The notes under the pieces: generated by a model | Told to the model about the DNA's origin: nothing | What the model saw: the letters and a program-made list of their open reading frames with translations, nothing else | The model's database searches: none | Position numbers and translations under genes: made by a program | Shown: piece after piece, positions 39,667-49,145 of the stretch | Layout of the letters: each line of letters starts with the position of its first letter | How positions within the stretch are numbered: position 1 is the stretch's first letter | NCBI GenBank assembly: GCA_021778635.1 | Contig: JAJYCD010000001.1 | Location: 1-64,000, forward strand | Reading direction: 5' to 3' | Length of the DNA: 64,000 nt | DNA from: Actinomycetes bacterium | GTDB taxonomy: Bacteria > Actinomycetota > Actinomycetes > Actinomycetales > Cellulomonadaceae

Positions 39667-42075
39667 TCACTCCGGTCGGTGCGCCTCCTGGCGATCACCG
39701 TAACGCCTGGGCCTGGGGACGACCCGCAGCGATGGCAGGTCACGGATCCGGGTCGGTGCGGCGACGTGGGCGTCGAGCCACGCGTCCATCGCCGCCACCG
39801 GGAGCGGCCGGGACAGGTGGTACCCCTGGGCGACGTCGCAGCCCACGGTGGCCAACGCGGTCAGGACGTCCTCGGTCTCGACCCCCTCGGCGACGATCGT
39901 CAGGTCGAGGTTGTGGCCGAGCTCGACGATGCTGCGGACGATCAGCTCGTTGTCCGGGTCGACGTCCATGGTCGTCACGAAGGACCGGTCGATCTTCAGC
40001 TCGTCCACGGGCAGGCTCGTGATCTGACCGATGCTCGTGTACCCGACCCCGAAGTCGTCGATCGAGATCCGGATGCCGAGCCTCGACAACGCCTCGAGCA
40101 GCTGGCGGGCCGTCGCCGGCTCGGTCATGATCGCGGTCTCGGTCACCTCGAGCTCGAGCAGCTCGGGACGGACGCCGTGCTCGGCGAGGAGCCCCACGAC
40201 CTGCCCGAGCAGCACGTCGTCGACCAGGTTGCGCGCGGACAGGTTGACCGACACGACCAGCGGGCGGCCGGCATCGGCCCAGACGCGCGCCTGCGCGAGC
40301 GCGAGGTCGAGCACCCGGCGCGTGAGCGGTCCGATCAGACCCGTGTGCTCGGCCAGCGGGATGAAGTCGTCCGGCGCGACCATCCCGCGCGTCGGGTGCT
40401 CCCAGCGCACCAGGGCCTCGACACCGACCACCGCGCCGGTGCGCACCGAGACCTTGGGCTGGTAGTGCAGCACGAGCTCGTCGTGCTCGAGCGCACGGCG
40501 CAGGTCACCGAGCAGGGACACCTTCGACGGGATGCGCGCGTCGAGCTCCGGGTCGTAGACGAACACGCCCCGGGCATCGGTCTTGGCGACGTACATCGCG
40601 ATGTCGGCGCGCTGCAGCAACGTCGACGGGTCCGAGCCGTGCAGCCCGGAGAGCACGACGCCCGCGCTGGCCTCGAGGTCCAGGACCGCGCCGTCGACCA
40701 GGAACGGGATCTCGAGGGTCGCGCGGAGCGCCGCAGCAGCGGAGATCGCCGCCGTGAGGTCCCGGGTCCGGGGGAGCAGGACGGCGAACTCGTCGCCGGT
40801 GATCCGCGCGACGGTGGCGTCGGGGCCGACGACCTGGGCGAGCCGCGGCCCGACCTGGCGGAGCACCTCGTCGCCGTGGTGGTGGCCGAACGTGTCGTTG
40901 ATCTCGCGGAACCGGTCGAGGTCGAGCAGCACGAGAGCGGTGCCGACGCCGTGGTCGGCGATCAGCGCCTGGTCCATCCGGTCGGTGAGCAGCGTGCGGT
41001 TCGGCAGGCCGGTCAGGGGATCGTGCAGGGCACGCTGCTCCAGCTCGCCGAGCATGAGCAGCTTGTCCGTGACGTCGCGCGCCGTGAGCACGAGGCCGCC
41101 GACGGAGGCGTTCGCCTCGAGGTCCTGGACCGAGACCGCGAACCGTCGTGTGCCGTGGCCGCCGACGAGGCGCAGCTCGAGCTCGGCCCCGCGCTCCGGC
41201 GTCACCGCGTGCAGTCGCGCCGCGACCCGGGCCCGGTCCTGCGGGTCCACGACGGACAGCAGGTCGAACGGCACGGCCTGCGGGGACTCCCCTGCACCGA
41301 CACCCTCCGGCGTGCTCAGGAACCGCTCGGCCGACGGGCTGAGGAACACGCACCGGCCGTCCCGGTCCGTGACCAGGACGAGGTCGGACGACTGGTCGAT
41401 CAGGGTGCGGTACCGCGCCTCGCCGGCTCGCTCGGCCTCGTGCTGGACGCTGATCCGCCGACGCCGCCCCTGCACCACGCTGACGGTGACGAGTGCCAGC
41501 AGCATCACGGCCGGGCCGGCGTTGCTGTACTGCAGGGCGCGCGCCGAGTGGGCGGCGACGAGGGATCCTTCGGTCGCGAGGACCGTCTGCGCCTGCTCGA
41601 AGGCCGGGTCGACGTCGGACTCGTCGAACGTGGCGGCCTCCGCCCACCTGCCGACCGTCAGGAGCCGGAGCTCCTGGTCGACGGCGACCTGGTAGGTGTG
41701 GCTCGCCGCCCGCACGCGTTCCACCGCATCCGCGGCGAGACCCTCGTCCATCGCCCGCGCGAGGAGCTCGTCCGACCGGGCACGGGACGCGTTGATCGGT
41801 CCCTGACCGGCCCGCGCGTTCTCGCGTCCGCTGATCACGCGCCACTCCCAGCCGTCCTGCACGTGCAGCTCGGTCACGACGGACTGCAGGTCGCGCTCGA
41901 CCCGGATCCCCTGCTCGCCGAGGTGCGTGAGCTCGAGGGTGAGGAGCACCGGCGCGACGAACCCGAGGAACAGCAGCGCTGCGACACCGAGACGCCGACC
42001 GAGCTGCGGGAGGAGCCGCGGCCACGCGGCGAGCAGGGCGTTGCGGTGGCGCGAGCCGGGAAACATCGGGGTCAT
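39667..42075 (-). CDS. Membrane PAS-GGDEF-EAL cyclic-di-GMP signalling protein
   Basis: This 802-residue protein has a membrane helix at 30-50, a periplasmic four-helix-type sensor to about 190 and a second helix (AGPAVMLLALVTVSVV). A PAS domain follows (RYRTLIDQSSDLVLVTDRDGR), then a GGDEF domain with the altered motif ITGDEF, and an EAL domain with EALVRWEHP, the loop DDFGVGY, and KIDRSFV. The EAL residues appear complete, so it is a probable c-di-GMP phosphodiesterase. The GGDEF part may be regulatory because the first Gly is Thr. ATG 42075 overlaps the stop of the GGDEF gene upstream (ATGA). Confidence 0.93.
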   Translation of the reverse strand: MTPMFPGSRHRNALLAAWPRLLPQLGRRLGVAALLFLGFVAPVLLTLELTHLGEQGIRVERDLQSVVTELHVQDGWEWRVISGRENARAGQGPINASRARSDELLARAMDEGLAADAVERVRAASHTYQVAVDQELRLLTVGRWAEAATFDESDVDPAFEQAQTVLATEGSLVAAHSARALQYSNAGPAVMLLALVTVSVVQGRRRRISVQHEAERAGEARYRTLIDQSSDLVLVTDRDGRCVFLSPSAERFLSTPEGVGAGESPQAVPFDLLSVVDPQDRARVAARLHAVTPERGAELELRLVGGHGTRRFAVSVQDLEANASVGGLVLTARDVTDKLLMLGELEQRALHDPLTGLPNRTLLTDRMDQALIADHGVGTALVLLDLDRFREINDTFGHHHGDEVLRQVGPRLAQVVGPDATVARITGDEFAVLLPRTRDLTAAISAAAALRATLEIPFLVDGAVLDLEASAGVVLSGLHGSDPSTLLQRADIAMYVAKTDARGVFVYDPELDARIPSKVSLLGDLRRALEHDELVLHYQPKVSVRTGAVVGVEALVRWEHPTRGMVAPDDFIPLAEHTGLIGPLTRRVLDLALAQARVWADAGRPLVVSVNLSARNLVDDVLLGQVVGLLAEHGVRPELLELEVTETAIMTEPATARQLLEALSRLGIRISIDDFGVGYTSIGQITSLPVDELKIDRSFVTTMDVDPDNELIVRSIVELGHNLDLTIVAEGVETEDVLTALATVGCDVAQGYHLSRPLPVAAMDAWLDAHVAAPTRIRDLPSLRVVPRPRRYGDRQEAHRPE

Positions 42076-43136
42076 GTCGTCGTCCGTCCCTGGACGGGGA
42101 CGTCGCGCACGCAACCCGTGCCGGAGCTCTTCGCGCGGTACATCGCACGGTCCGCCATGCGCAGCAGCGCCTCGAGCGTGTCGGTGCGACCGCCGCCGAC
42201 CGCCGTGCCGATGCTCGCACCGACGCGCGCCGTGCCGTCGCCGACCGGAACCGGATCGCACAGGCGGCCGCAGAGCTCCTCGGCGAGGCGCTCGGCCGCC
42301 TCGGCGTCGGCACCCTCGAGAAGGACCGCGAACTCGTCGCCCCCGATGCGCGCGACGGTGTCGGTGCACCGACGACCGGCCGTGAGCCGACGCGCGGTCT
42401 CCACCAGCACGACGTCGCCGGCGGCGTGACCGAGGGTGTCGTTGACCGACTTGAAGCCGTCCAGGTCCACGAACAGCACGGCGAGCCGGGTCCCGTCGCG
42501 CTTGGCCCGGTCGAGGGCGTGCTCGCTGCGGTCGACGAACAACGCGCGGTTCGCGAGCCCGGTGAGCGGGTCGTGGAACGCCTGGTGGTACAGCGCGGCC
42601 TCGAGCCTCCTGCGCTCGGCGACGTTGCCGTCGAGCGCACTGACGAGCGTGTTGAACGCGAGCGCGGCCTCGCCGAACTCGTCCCGCGAGGTCACCGGCA
42701 ACCGGCAGCTCGCGACGCTCAGCTCCGACCAGTCGCCGGCACGGGTCGCCGCACGCACGATCTCGTCGACACGGTGCATCTGCCGCGACATGCTCCCGAG
42801 CCGGCTCCCGACGACGAGGTTCGCGAGCACGTAGTTGAGGCCGCCGACGAGCAGCCCGGCGATCAGGCACGCGACCCGGGACGGGACCGACCACGCCTCG
42901 GCGGGGGTCGCGATCGCCATCTCGTCCAGGAAGACCGGGAAGACGAGCCCGCACAGCAGACCGAGGCCGACCATCGTCAGGCCGAGGCGACCCATCACCC
43001 CGACGCGCTGGCGGCGATCGCTGCGCGTCAGGAACCCGGCGAGCCGATGGGCCATACGGTCCGGCAAGCCCCTCGCGGGGACGCCGGCGTCGGCGTCGGC
43101 GCGCGGCGTGTCGACGAGGTTCGCAGAGGGGCTCAC
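42072..43136 (-). CDS. HAMP-GGDEF diguanylate cyclase
   Basis: This 354-residue protein has two membrane helices around residues 46-72 and 84-105, a HAMP-like segment (VVGSRLGSMSRQMHRVDEI, ending FGEAALAFNTLV) and a C-terminal GGDEF domain (DPLTGLANRALF, VDLDGFKSVND, ARIGGDEFAVLL). The active-site motif is intact, so it is a probable c-di-GMP synthase. The GTG at 43136 overlaps the stop of the P-type ATPase gene, and its own stop overlaps the GGDEF-EAL gene. It sits between a pump and a phosphodiesterase in a coupled set. Confidence 0.92.
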   Translation of the reverse strand: MSPSANLVDTPRADADAGVPARGLPDRMAHRLAGFLTRSDRRQRVGVMGRLGLTMVGLGLLCGLVFPVFLDEMAIATPAEAWSVPSRVACLIAGLLVGGLNYVLANLVVGSRLGSMSRQMHRVDEIVRAATRAGDWSELSVASCRLPVTSRDEFGEAALAFNTLVSALDGNVAERRRLEAALYHQAFHDPLTGLANRALFVDRSEHALDRAKRDGTRLAVLFVDLDGFKSVNDTLGHAAGDVVLVETARRLTAGRRCTDTVARIGGDEFAVLLEGADAEAAERLAEELCGRLCDPVPVGDGTARVGASIGTAVGGGRTDTLEALLRMADRAMYRAKSSGTGCVRDVPVQGRTTT

Positions 43137-45745
43137 CCTCGGGGTATCGGCACTCTCGGGCGCCGAGATGATCCCTGCGGCCGCGCGGCCGAGCGGGTGC
43201 GCACCGCCTTCGCCGCCGTGTCGGCCGCCCAGACGCAGGGGACGGCGACCAGCGCGAGGAGCCACCCGCTCGCGCTCGGCATCGCACCACCGAGCAGGCC
43301 CGCGATCGGCGGCACACCCACGAACACCAGCAGGGTCGCGGCCTCGATCGACACCGCGACCAGCAGCAGCCGGTTCCCGGTCAGCCCGACGGCGCCGATC
43401 CACCGGCTCTCGCTCCGGCATGCGAACGCGTTCGCGAGCTGACCGAGGACGATCGCCGCGAACGCCGTGCCCGATGCTGCCGCGAGAAGGTGCAGGGACG
43501 GCGTCGACCCGGGCACCCAGCCGCCGTGCCTCAGGACGACGAGGAAGCACGCCATCGAGACGACGGCCTCGGTCGGGCCGAGGACGCCGAACGCCCGGCG
43601 GACGACCGCGCTGCTCATCAGCGCTCCGCGCCGCATCGGCCCGAGCATCGTCCGCGGGTTCGCGCGCTCCGCCCCGAGCGCGAGCGCCGGGAGCAGGTCC
43701 GTCCCGATGTCCAGCGCCAGGACCTGCAGCACGGTCAGTGCCATCGGCACCGCCCCGCCGGAGAGCGCCCACACCGCGAACGGCGTCAGCTCCGCGACGT
43801 TGTCCGTCAGGTGGTAGGTGAGGAACCGCCGGATGTTCGCGTACGTCGCGCGACCGAGCTCCACCGCCGCCACGATGCTTCCGAAGTGGTCGTCGAGCAG
43901 GACGAGGTCGGCGGCCTCCCGCGCGACGTCCGTCCCCGACGCGCCCATCGCGATGCCGATGTCCGCGGTGCGCAGCGCCGGTCCGTCGTTCACGCCGTCG
44001 CCGGTCATCGCGACGACGTGGCCCCGCAGCTGCAGGGCGCGCGCGATCCGGAGCTTGTCCTCGGGCACGACGCGCGCCACGACCACGTCGTCGCGGTCGA
44101 GCAGAGCACCGAGGGCGACGTCGTCCGCCGGCAGGTCCGTCCCCTCGACGACCAGCGGCTCGCCGACGACGAGCCCGACCTCACGGGCGATCGTCGCCGC
44201 GGTCACCGGGTGGTCTCCGGTCACCATCGCGATCCGGATCCCCGCCGTGCGGCAGGACGCGATCGCCGCCCCGACGTCGTCGCGCGGGGGGTCCTCGAGA
44301 CCGAGCAGACCGAGCAGGGTGAGGCCCCCGTGCGCGCCGTGCTCCACCTGGTCCAGCGGCAGGTCCGGGTCGTCCGCACCGGTCGCGACAGCGACGACGC
44401 GAAGCCCGCGCGAGGCCATCGCCAGCACGGCGGCCGTCGCGTCCTCGGGAACGCCCGTGCACAGGGCCAGGACCGTGCCGGGTGCTCCGACGACGTGCAC
44501 CCCGTCCCGGTCGCGCACCGTCGCGCGTCGCCGTCGCGGGTCGAAGCCTGCTCGTTCGCGCGCGACGGGGGCCTGCGGCACGCCGACCCGCGACGCGAGG
44601 ACGTGCACCGCCACGTCCATCGGGTCACCGACCGGCGACCACCCGCCACCCTCGTGCGAGGCCCGGGCGTCCGGAGAGCACCGGGCTGCGCTGTCGGCGG
44701 CCGCCCGGACCAGCGACATCGCCTCGACCGATCCGTCGACGCTCGCCACCGGCTCGTACCCCACCCCGGCGACCCGGACCGTCCCGTGGACCGTCCAGAC
44801 GTCCGTCACGGCCATCTGGTTCCGGGTGAGCGTGCCGGTCTTGTCGGTGCAGATGAACGTGGTCGACCCGAGCGTCTCGACCGCGTCGAGCCGACGGACC
44901 AGCGCGTGCCGACGCGCCATCAGCTGGGCCGCCCGGGAGAGCGACAACGTGACCGTCGGGAGCAGACCCTCGGGCACCAGCGCGACCGTCGCCCCGACGG
45001 CGAACAGGAAGCTGTCGGTCATCGGACGGCCGAGCACCACCGCGATCACGAAGAACCCGACGCCGACCACGACCGCGATCAGGGCGATGACCCGCACCAC
45101 GGTGTGCAGCTGCCTCGCGAGCGGGCTACGCGGGCGGACGGCGTCCTGCGTGACCGCGGCGATGCCCGCGAGGCGCGTGCGCCCACCGGTGGCGACGACC
45201 TCCGCCTCCCCGTGACCCTCGACGACGTACGTGCCGGCGTAGAGCGGGTCGCCGGAGCCTCGACCGACGGTCACGCTCTCGCCCGTGAGCATCGACTCGT
45301 CGACGTTGATCCGACCCGCGGCGACGAGGACGAGGTCGGCGGAGACCCTGTCGCCGGCCTCGAGGACGACGACGTCCCCGGTCACCAGATCCGCGGCGTC
45401 GACGATCCGGGTCCTGCCGTCCCGGCGGACCGTCGCCCGGACGGGCAGGAGGTCTCGCAACCGTTCCGCGGCGCGGTCCGCCCGGTACTCCTGCGCGAAC
45501 GCGAACGTGCCGTTGAGCACCACGACGACGGCGATCGCGGCGGCGAGCGCGGGCATCCGGGCGAGCCAGGCGAGAACCGCCGCGACCCACAGCATCACCG
45601 CGAAGAAGTGCACCAGCTGGCGCGCGAGCAGCAGCACGGGGTGCACACGCGGCGGCGGCGGCAGCAGGTTCGGGCCGTCGACGGCGCGACGACGGGCAGC
45701 CTCGGCGGAGGTGAGGCCTGCGGTCCCGGGCGACGGGCCGGTCAT
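43133..45745 (-). CDS. P2-type cation-transporting ATPase
   Basis: This 870-residue ATPase has the cation-ATPase N-terminal domain, the actuator INVDESMLTGESVTVG, helix 4 VALVPEGLLPTVTLSLS, phosphorylation site ICTDKTGTLTRNQM, hinge MTGDGVNDGPALRTADIGIAMG and four C-terminal helices including LQVLALDIGTDLLPALALG. The PEGLL sequence in helix 4 is the one found in Na,K-ATPase-like pumps, and differs from the PEGLP of Ca and other P2A pumps. The ion is nevertheless uncertain. Its start, ATG 45745, has no good ribosome-binding site. It is the first gene of the ATPase-GGDEF-GGDEF/EAL set. Confidence 0.9.
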   Translation of the reverse strand: MTGPSPGTAGLTSAEAARRRAVDGPNLLPPPPRVHPVLLLARQLVHFFAVMLWVAAVLAWLARMPALAAAIAVVVVLNGTFAFAQEYRADRAAERLRDLLPVRATVRRDGRTRIVDAADLVTGDVVVLEAGDRVSADLVLVAAGRINVDESMLTGESVTVGRGSGDPLYAGTYVVEGHGEAEVVATGGRTRLAGIAAVTQDAVRPRSPLARQLHTVVRVIALIAVVVGVGFFVIAVVLGRPMTDSFLFAVGATVALVPEGLLPTVTLSLSRAAQLMARRHALVRRLDAVETLGSTTFICTDKTGTLTRNQMAVTDVWTVHGTVRVAGVGYEPVASVDGSVEAMSLVRAAADSAARCSPDARASHEGGGWSPVGDPMDVAVHVLASRVGVPQAPVARERAGFDPRRRRATVRDRDGVHVVGAPGTVLALCTGVPEDATAAVLAMASRGLRVVAVATGADDPDLPLDQVEHGAHGGLTLLGLLGLEDPPRDDVGAAIASCRTAGIRIAMVTGDHPVTAATIAREVGLVVGEPLVVEGTDLPADDVALGALLDRDDVVVARVVPEDKLRIARALQLRGHVVAMTGDGVNDGPALRTADIGIAMGASGTDVAREAADLVLLDDHFGSIVAAVELGRATYANIRRFLTYHLTDNVAELTPFAVWALSGGAVPMALTVLQVLALDIGTDLLPALALGAERANPRTMLGPMRRGALMSSAVVRRAFGVLGPTEAVVSMACFLVVLRHGGWVPGSTPSLHLLAAASGTAFAAIVLGQLANAFACRSESRWIGAVGLTGNRLLLVAVSIEAATLLVFVGVPPIAGLLGGAMPSASGWLLALVAVPCVWAADTAAKAVRTRSAARPQGSSRRPRVPIPRG

Positions 45746-46105
45746 CGAGGAGGTCCCTGCCGGGGGGCCCGCCCGCGAGCGCTCGGCGGCGACGCGTGCC
45801 GATCGTGCTGCGAGGCGATCATGGGACGCTTTCGGGTCGGACGGTCCGACAGGCACCGGACGGTCACGGCAACGGTCACCCTCCGGTTTCATCCCAGGCA
45901 ACCACGCCGGGCGCGAGCGGCCACGGGACCTGGGACCCGGAGCGACCCGGGCCGACATCGACACCGACACCGACGCGGGCCGGAGCAGAGCCGCGCGGAC
46001 CCCGGCTCGCACGATCGTCCGACGCGTCGCGCAAGTTCGGGCCGCCTGTTGCCGATATGTCCGAAGGACAGCGGGACCCTGCGACGAAGCACGGAGGCGG
46101 ACACC
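45746..46105. other. Divergent intergenic region between P-type ATPase and PAS-GGDEF genes
   Basis: About 360 bases that must hold promoters for both directions. No credible small gene is visible. A ribosome-binding site GGAGG for the rightward gene is at 46093-46097. An out-of-frame ATG at 46055 opens a frame with no family features. I could not fix a -35/-10 pair. Confidence 0.5.
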
Positions 46106-47119
46106 ATCGACACCGACTTCTACGCCCACCTGCTCGACCGCGTCTCCGACGGCGTCTACTTCGTGAGCCCTGACCGGCGCATCACCTACTGGAGCGCCGG
46201 CGCCGAGGTCGTCACCGGCTACCCGGCCGAGTCCGTGGTCGGGCGGAGCTGTGCGGAGGGGATCCTGCGGCACGTGAACGACGCCGGACGGCAGGTCTGC
46301 CTGCACGGCTGCCCGCTCGCCGGGGTGATGAAGGACGGTCGACCCCGCGAGGCCCGCATGTACCTGCACCACCAGGACGGGCACCGGGTCCCGGTCACGG
46401 TCCGCAGCGAGGCGATCCGGGATGCGGTGGGCCGGATCGTCGGCGCCGCCGAGGTGTTCTCCCCGCGAGGCGCGCCGCGGGTCCGCGACGACCTCCGCGC
46501 GCAGGACGACCCCGCCCACGACCCGGTCACCGGCATCACCTCGCGGCGGTTCGGCGAGATGGCCCTCGCGCCTCTGCTCGCCGCCGTCACGGAGAGGACC
46601 GCCACGCTCGGGGTGCTGTTCCTCGACGTGGACCACTTCAAGGACGTCAATGACACCTACGGCCACCGGGTCGGCGACGAGGTGCTCAGGATGGTCGGTC
46701 AGTCGATCGCCGGTGCGCTGCGCCACGACGACGCCGCGATCCGCTGGGGCGGTGAGGAGTTCGTCGTCCTGCTCCCGGGCGTGGGGCCGTCCGACCTCGA
46801 GGTCGTCGCGGAACGGGTGCGGATGCTCGTCGAGAACTCATGGCTCGTCGCGGGCGACGAGGAGGTCCGGGTGACGGTCTCGGTCGGCGCGACGATGGCA
46901 CAGCAGACCGACGCCGTCGTCGACGTGGTCGATCGGGCCGATCGCCTGATGTACGCGAGCAAGCGCGGCGGGCGCAACTGCGTGACCGCGGACTCCGGGC
47001 GGCTCGTCAGCCGGGCCGAACGCCCGATCGTCGGCGCTGGTGTCCCGTGGGAGCAGCCCGGCGCCGAGGTCGACGGCGAGCTCGGCGAGCGTCCGGAGCC
47101 GGCGCCCGTCGTCAGCTGA
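46106..47119 (+). CDS. PAS-GGDEF diguanylate cyclase with apparent ATC start codon
   Basis: This is a 337-residue cytosolic protein. It has a PAS domain at 1-115 (DTDFYAHLLDRVSDGVYFV, RRITYWSAGAEVVTGY, and a CLHGCPLAG insertion) and a GGDEF domain from about 145 with the active motif GGEEF at 215-219. Relatives begin with Met directly before the DTxFY block. Here that position is ATC, exactly 8 bases after GGAGG (46093-46097), and no ATG, GTG or TTG exists in frame nearby upstream. Either ATC initiates or a start codon has mutated. The next in-frame GTG would cut the PAS domain. It is divergent from the ATPase/c-di-GMP set. Confidence 0.82.
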   Translation: MDTDFYAHLLDRVSDGVYFVSPDRRITYWSAGAEVVTGYPAESVVGRSCAEGILRHVNDAGRQVCLHGCPLAGVMKDGRPREARMYLHHQDGHRVPVTVRSEAIRDAVGRIVGAAEVFSPRGAPRVRDDLRAQDDPAHDPVTGITSRRFGEMALAPLLAAVTERTATLGVLFLDVDHFKDVNDTYGHRVGDEVLRMVGQSIAGALRHDDAAIRWGGEEFVVLLPGVGPSDLEVVAERVRMLVENSWLVAGDEEVRVTVSVGATMAQQTDAVVDVVDRADRLMYASKRGGRNCVTADSGRLVSRAERPIVGAGVPWEQPGAEVDGELGERPEPAPVVS

Positions 47120-47121
47120 TC

Positions 47122-47175
47122 GCGCCTCGCGCGTCGGGTTCGCGCGTCGCGCCTCGCGCGTCGGGTTCGCGCGTC
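47122..47175. repeat. 27-base exact tandem duplication
   Basis: The unit runs from 47122 to 47148 (starting GCGCCTCGCGCG) and repeats exactly at 47149-47175. It lies between the stop of the PAS-GGDEF gene and the convergent MFS gene. Its CGCG-rich sequence can fold back on itself, so it may help terminate transcription from either side. Confidence 0.85.
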
Positions 47176-47239
47176 GGCCGCGCACGAGGCGTGCGAGGCG
47201 CCGAGCCGACCGTCGGCGCGGGGATGCCCGGACCGCGGG

Positions 47240-48994
47240 TCACGGAACGCGCGTGGACCCGCTGTGGCTCGCTGCGCGCTCGTCGTGCTCCACCGGCTCG
47301 ACGGCGCCGTCGTCGTGCACGTACTTCCCGCCCCGCCGGAACGAGGCGACCGCCCCGACCAGGGACATCACGGCGGCCACGCCGAAGACGACGACGAGGC
47401 CCTGGTGGAACGGGCCGGAGATGAGCTGGGGGAAGAACTCCTTGCCCGTCAGCGCGGCGGCGTCGGACGCGGGGAGCTTGCTGAGCACGCCGGTGGGGCC
47501 GAGCAGGCTCTGGATCGGGTTGTAGCCGAGGAACGCGGCGAACAGGCTCCCGACGGGCGGGAGCTGCGCGATCTGGTTGGCGATCGCGGTCGGCACCCCG
47601 TGCGCCGTGAGGCCGACCCGCAGCGCGGACGGGAGCGACCCGGCGAGCCCGATGATCATGAGGGAGAAGAACACGCCGATCGACAGCGACGACCCGGCGT
47701 TCTGCACGGTCCCGGTGACGCCCGATGCGGCGCCGCGGTCCCCGGCCGGCACGCTGTTCATGATCGCCGACCTGTTGGGCGCGCCGAACATGCCGGTACC
47801 GATCCCGCTCAGCAGGGTGATGAGGGCGAACTGCCAGTACGTGAAGTTCACCGGGAGGACGAGGAGGGCGACGAACGTCGCGGCGACGACGACCAGTCCC
47901 GTGGTCGCGAATCCCCGCGCCCCGAAACGGTCGGACAACGTCCCCGACAACGGTCCCGCGATCAGGAACCCGATCGTGATCGGCACCATGTAGATGCCGG
48001 CCCAGAGCGGGGTGATCTCGTACGAGTAGCCGTGCCGCGGCAGCCAGATCCCCTGCAACCAGATGATGAGCATGAACTGCAGCCCGCCCTGGCCGATCGA
48101 GGAGAGCAGGCCGGCGAGGTTCCCCATGCTGAAGGCGCGGATCCGGAAGAGTCGCATGTCGAGCATCGGCGCGGGCGACAGGTACTCGATCCGCACGAAC
48201 ACCGTGAGCAGGACCAGCCCGCCGATGATCGCCCCGAGCACCCACGGGTTCAGCCACCCGGTCGCGCTGCCCCCGTAGGGCTGGATGCCGTAGGTGATGC
48301 CGGTGAGCACCGCCGTCAGGCCGAGCGCGAAGGTGATGTTCCCGGGCCAGTCCGGGTGCGCCGCGCGACGTTGGCTCGTCTCGTGCAGCGAACGGTAGGA
48401 CCAGATCGTGCCCACGATCCCGATCGGCACGCTCACGATGAAGACCGCGCGCCAGTCCACGACCGCGAGCAACCCGCCGACGAGCAGCCCGATGAAGCTC
48501 CCTGCGATCGCGGCCACCTGGTTGATCCCGAGGGCCATCCCCCGCCGGTGCACCGGGAACGCGTCGGTCAGGATCGCGGTGGAGTTCGCGAACAGCATCG
48601 CGCCGCCGACGCCCTGGACGACGCGCCAGGTGATCAGCCACATCGCACCCGGGCCCGCGGTGAACGGGTCGAGCGACAGGGCGATCGAGCCCGCGGTGAA
48701 GACGACGAACCCGAGGTTGTAGATCCGCACCCGGCCGTACATGTCCCCGAGCCGGCCGAACGTCACCACGAGCACCGCGGTCACCAGCATGTAGCCCATG
48801 AGCATCCAGAGCAGGTAGCTCACGTTCCCGGGCTGCAGGGGGTCCAGGTGGATGCCCTTGAAGATCGCCGGCAGCGAGATCAGGACGATCGAGCCGTTGA
48901 TCGTCGCCATCAGCATGCCGAGCGTGGTGTTGCTGAGGGCCACCCACTTGTACCTCGGGTGGTCCTTGGACAGGAAGGGCGTGCGTGAACTCAC
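47240..48994 (-). CDS. DHA2-family MFS drug exporter (14 helices)
   Basis: This 584-residue EmrB/QacA-type proton antiporter has helix 1 [18 protein letters not shown] (motif D1), motif [18 protein letters not shown] after helix 2, and motif C-like [21 protein letters not shown] in helix 5. About 14 hydrophobic segments are visible, with a polar C-terminal tail of 30 residues. GTG 48994 has GGAG 4-5 bases upstream. No regulator is adjacent. Upstream on the same strand is the permuted substrate-binding lipoprotein. Confidence 0.92.
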   Translation of the reverse strand: MSSRTPFLSKDHPRYKWVALSNTTLGMLMATINGSIVLISLPAIFKGIHLDPLQPGNVSYLLWMLMGYMLVTAVLVVTFGRLGDMYGRVRIYNLGFVVFTAGSIALSLDPFTAGPGAMWLITWRVVQGVGGAMLFANSTAILTDAFPVHRRGMALGINQVAAIAGSFIGLLVGGLLAVVDWRAVFIVSVPIGIVGTIWSYRSLHETSQRRAAHPDWPGNITFALGLTAVLTGITYGIQPYGGSATGWLNPWVLGAIIGGLVLLTVFVRIEYLSPAPMLDMRLFRIRAFSMGNLAGLLSSIGQGGLQFMLIIWLQGIWLPRHGYSYEITPLWAGIYMVPITIGFLIAGPLSGTLSDRFGARGFATTGLVVVAATFVALLVLPVNFTYWQFALITLLSGIGTGMFGAPNRSAIMNSVPAGDRGAASGVTGTVQNAGSSLSIGVFFSLMIIGLAGSLPSALRVGLTAHGVPTAIANQIAQLPPVGSLFAAFLGYNPIQSLLGPTGVLSKLPASDAAALTGKEFFPQLISGPFHQGLVVVFGVAAVMSLVGAVASFRRGGKYVHDDGAVEPVEHDERAASHSGSTRVP

Positions 48995-49145
48995 GGTTCT
49001 CCGGGGGCAGCAGGCGGGTGTCGTCAGTAATAACTGTACGCACCACGTATCTGTTCCGCCGAACCGTCCACGATCGCGACGGCGCGCTCGAGCGAGACGC
49101 CGCAGGGTCGCGGCGCGGGGCCGCCAGGCTCGGGACGCGCGAGGG

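Noticed and set aside
43490-46105. Possible upstream extension of the PAS-GGDEF protein to give a 1,200-residue protein
   Set aside because: The extension is antisense to the P-type ATPase and reads as low-complexity; a ribosome-binding site sits directly before the PAS domain.
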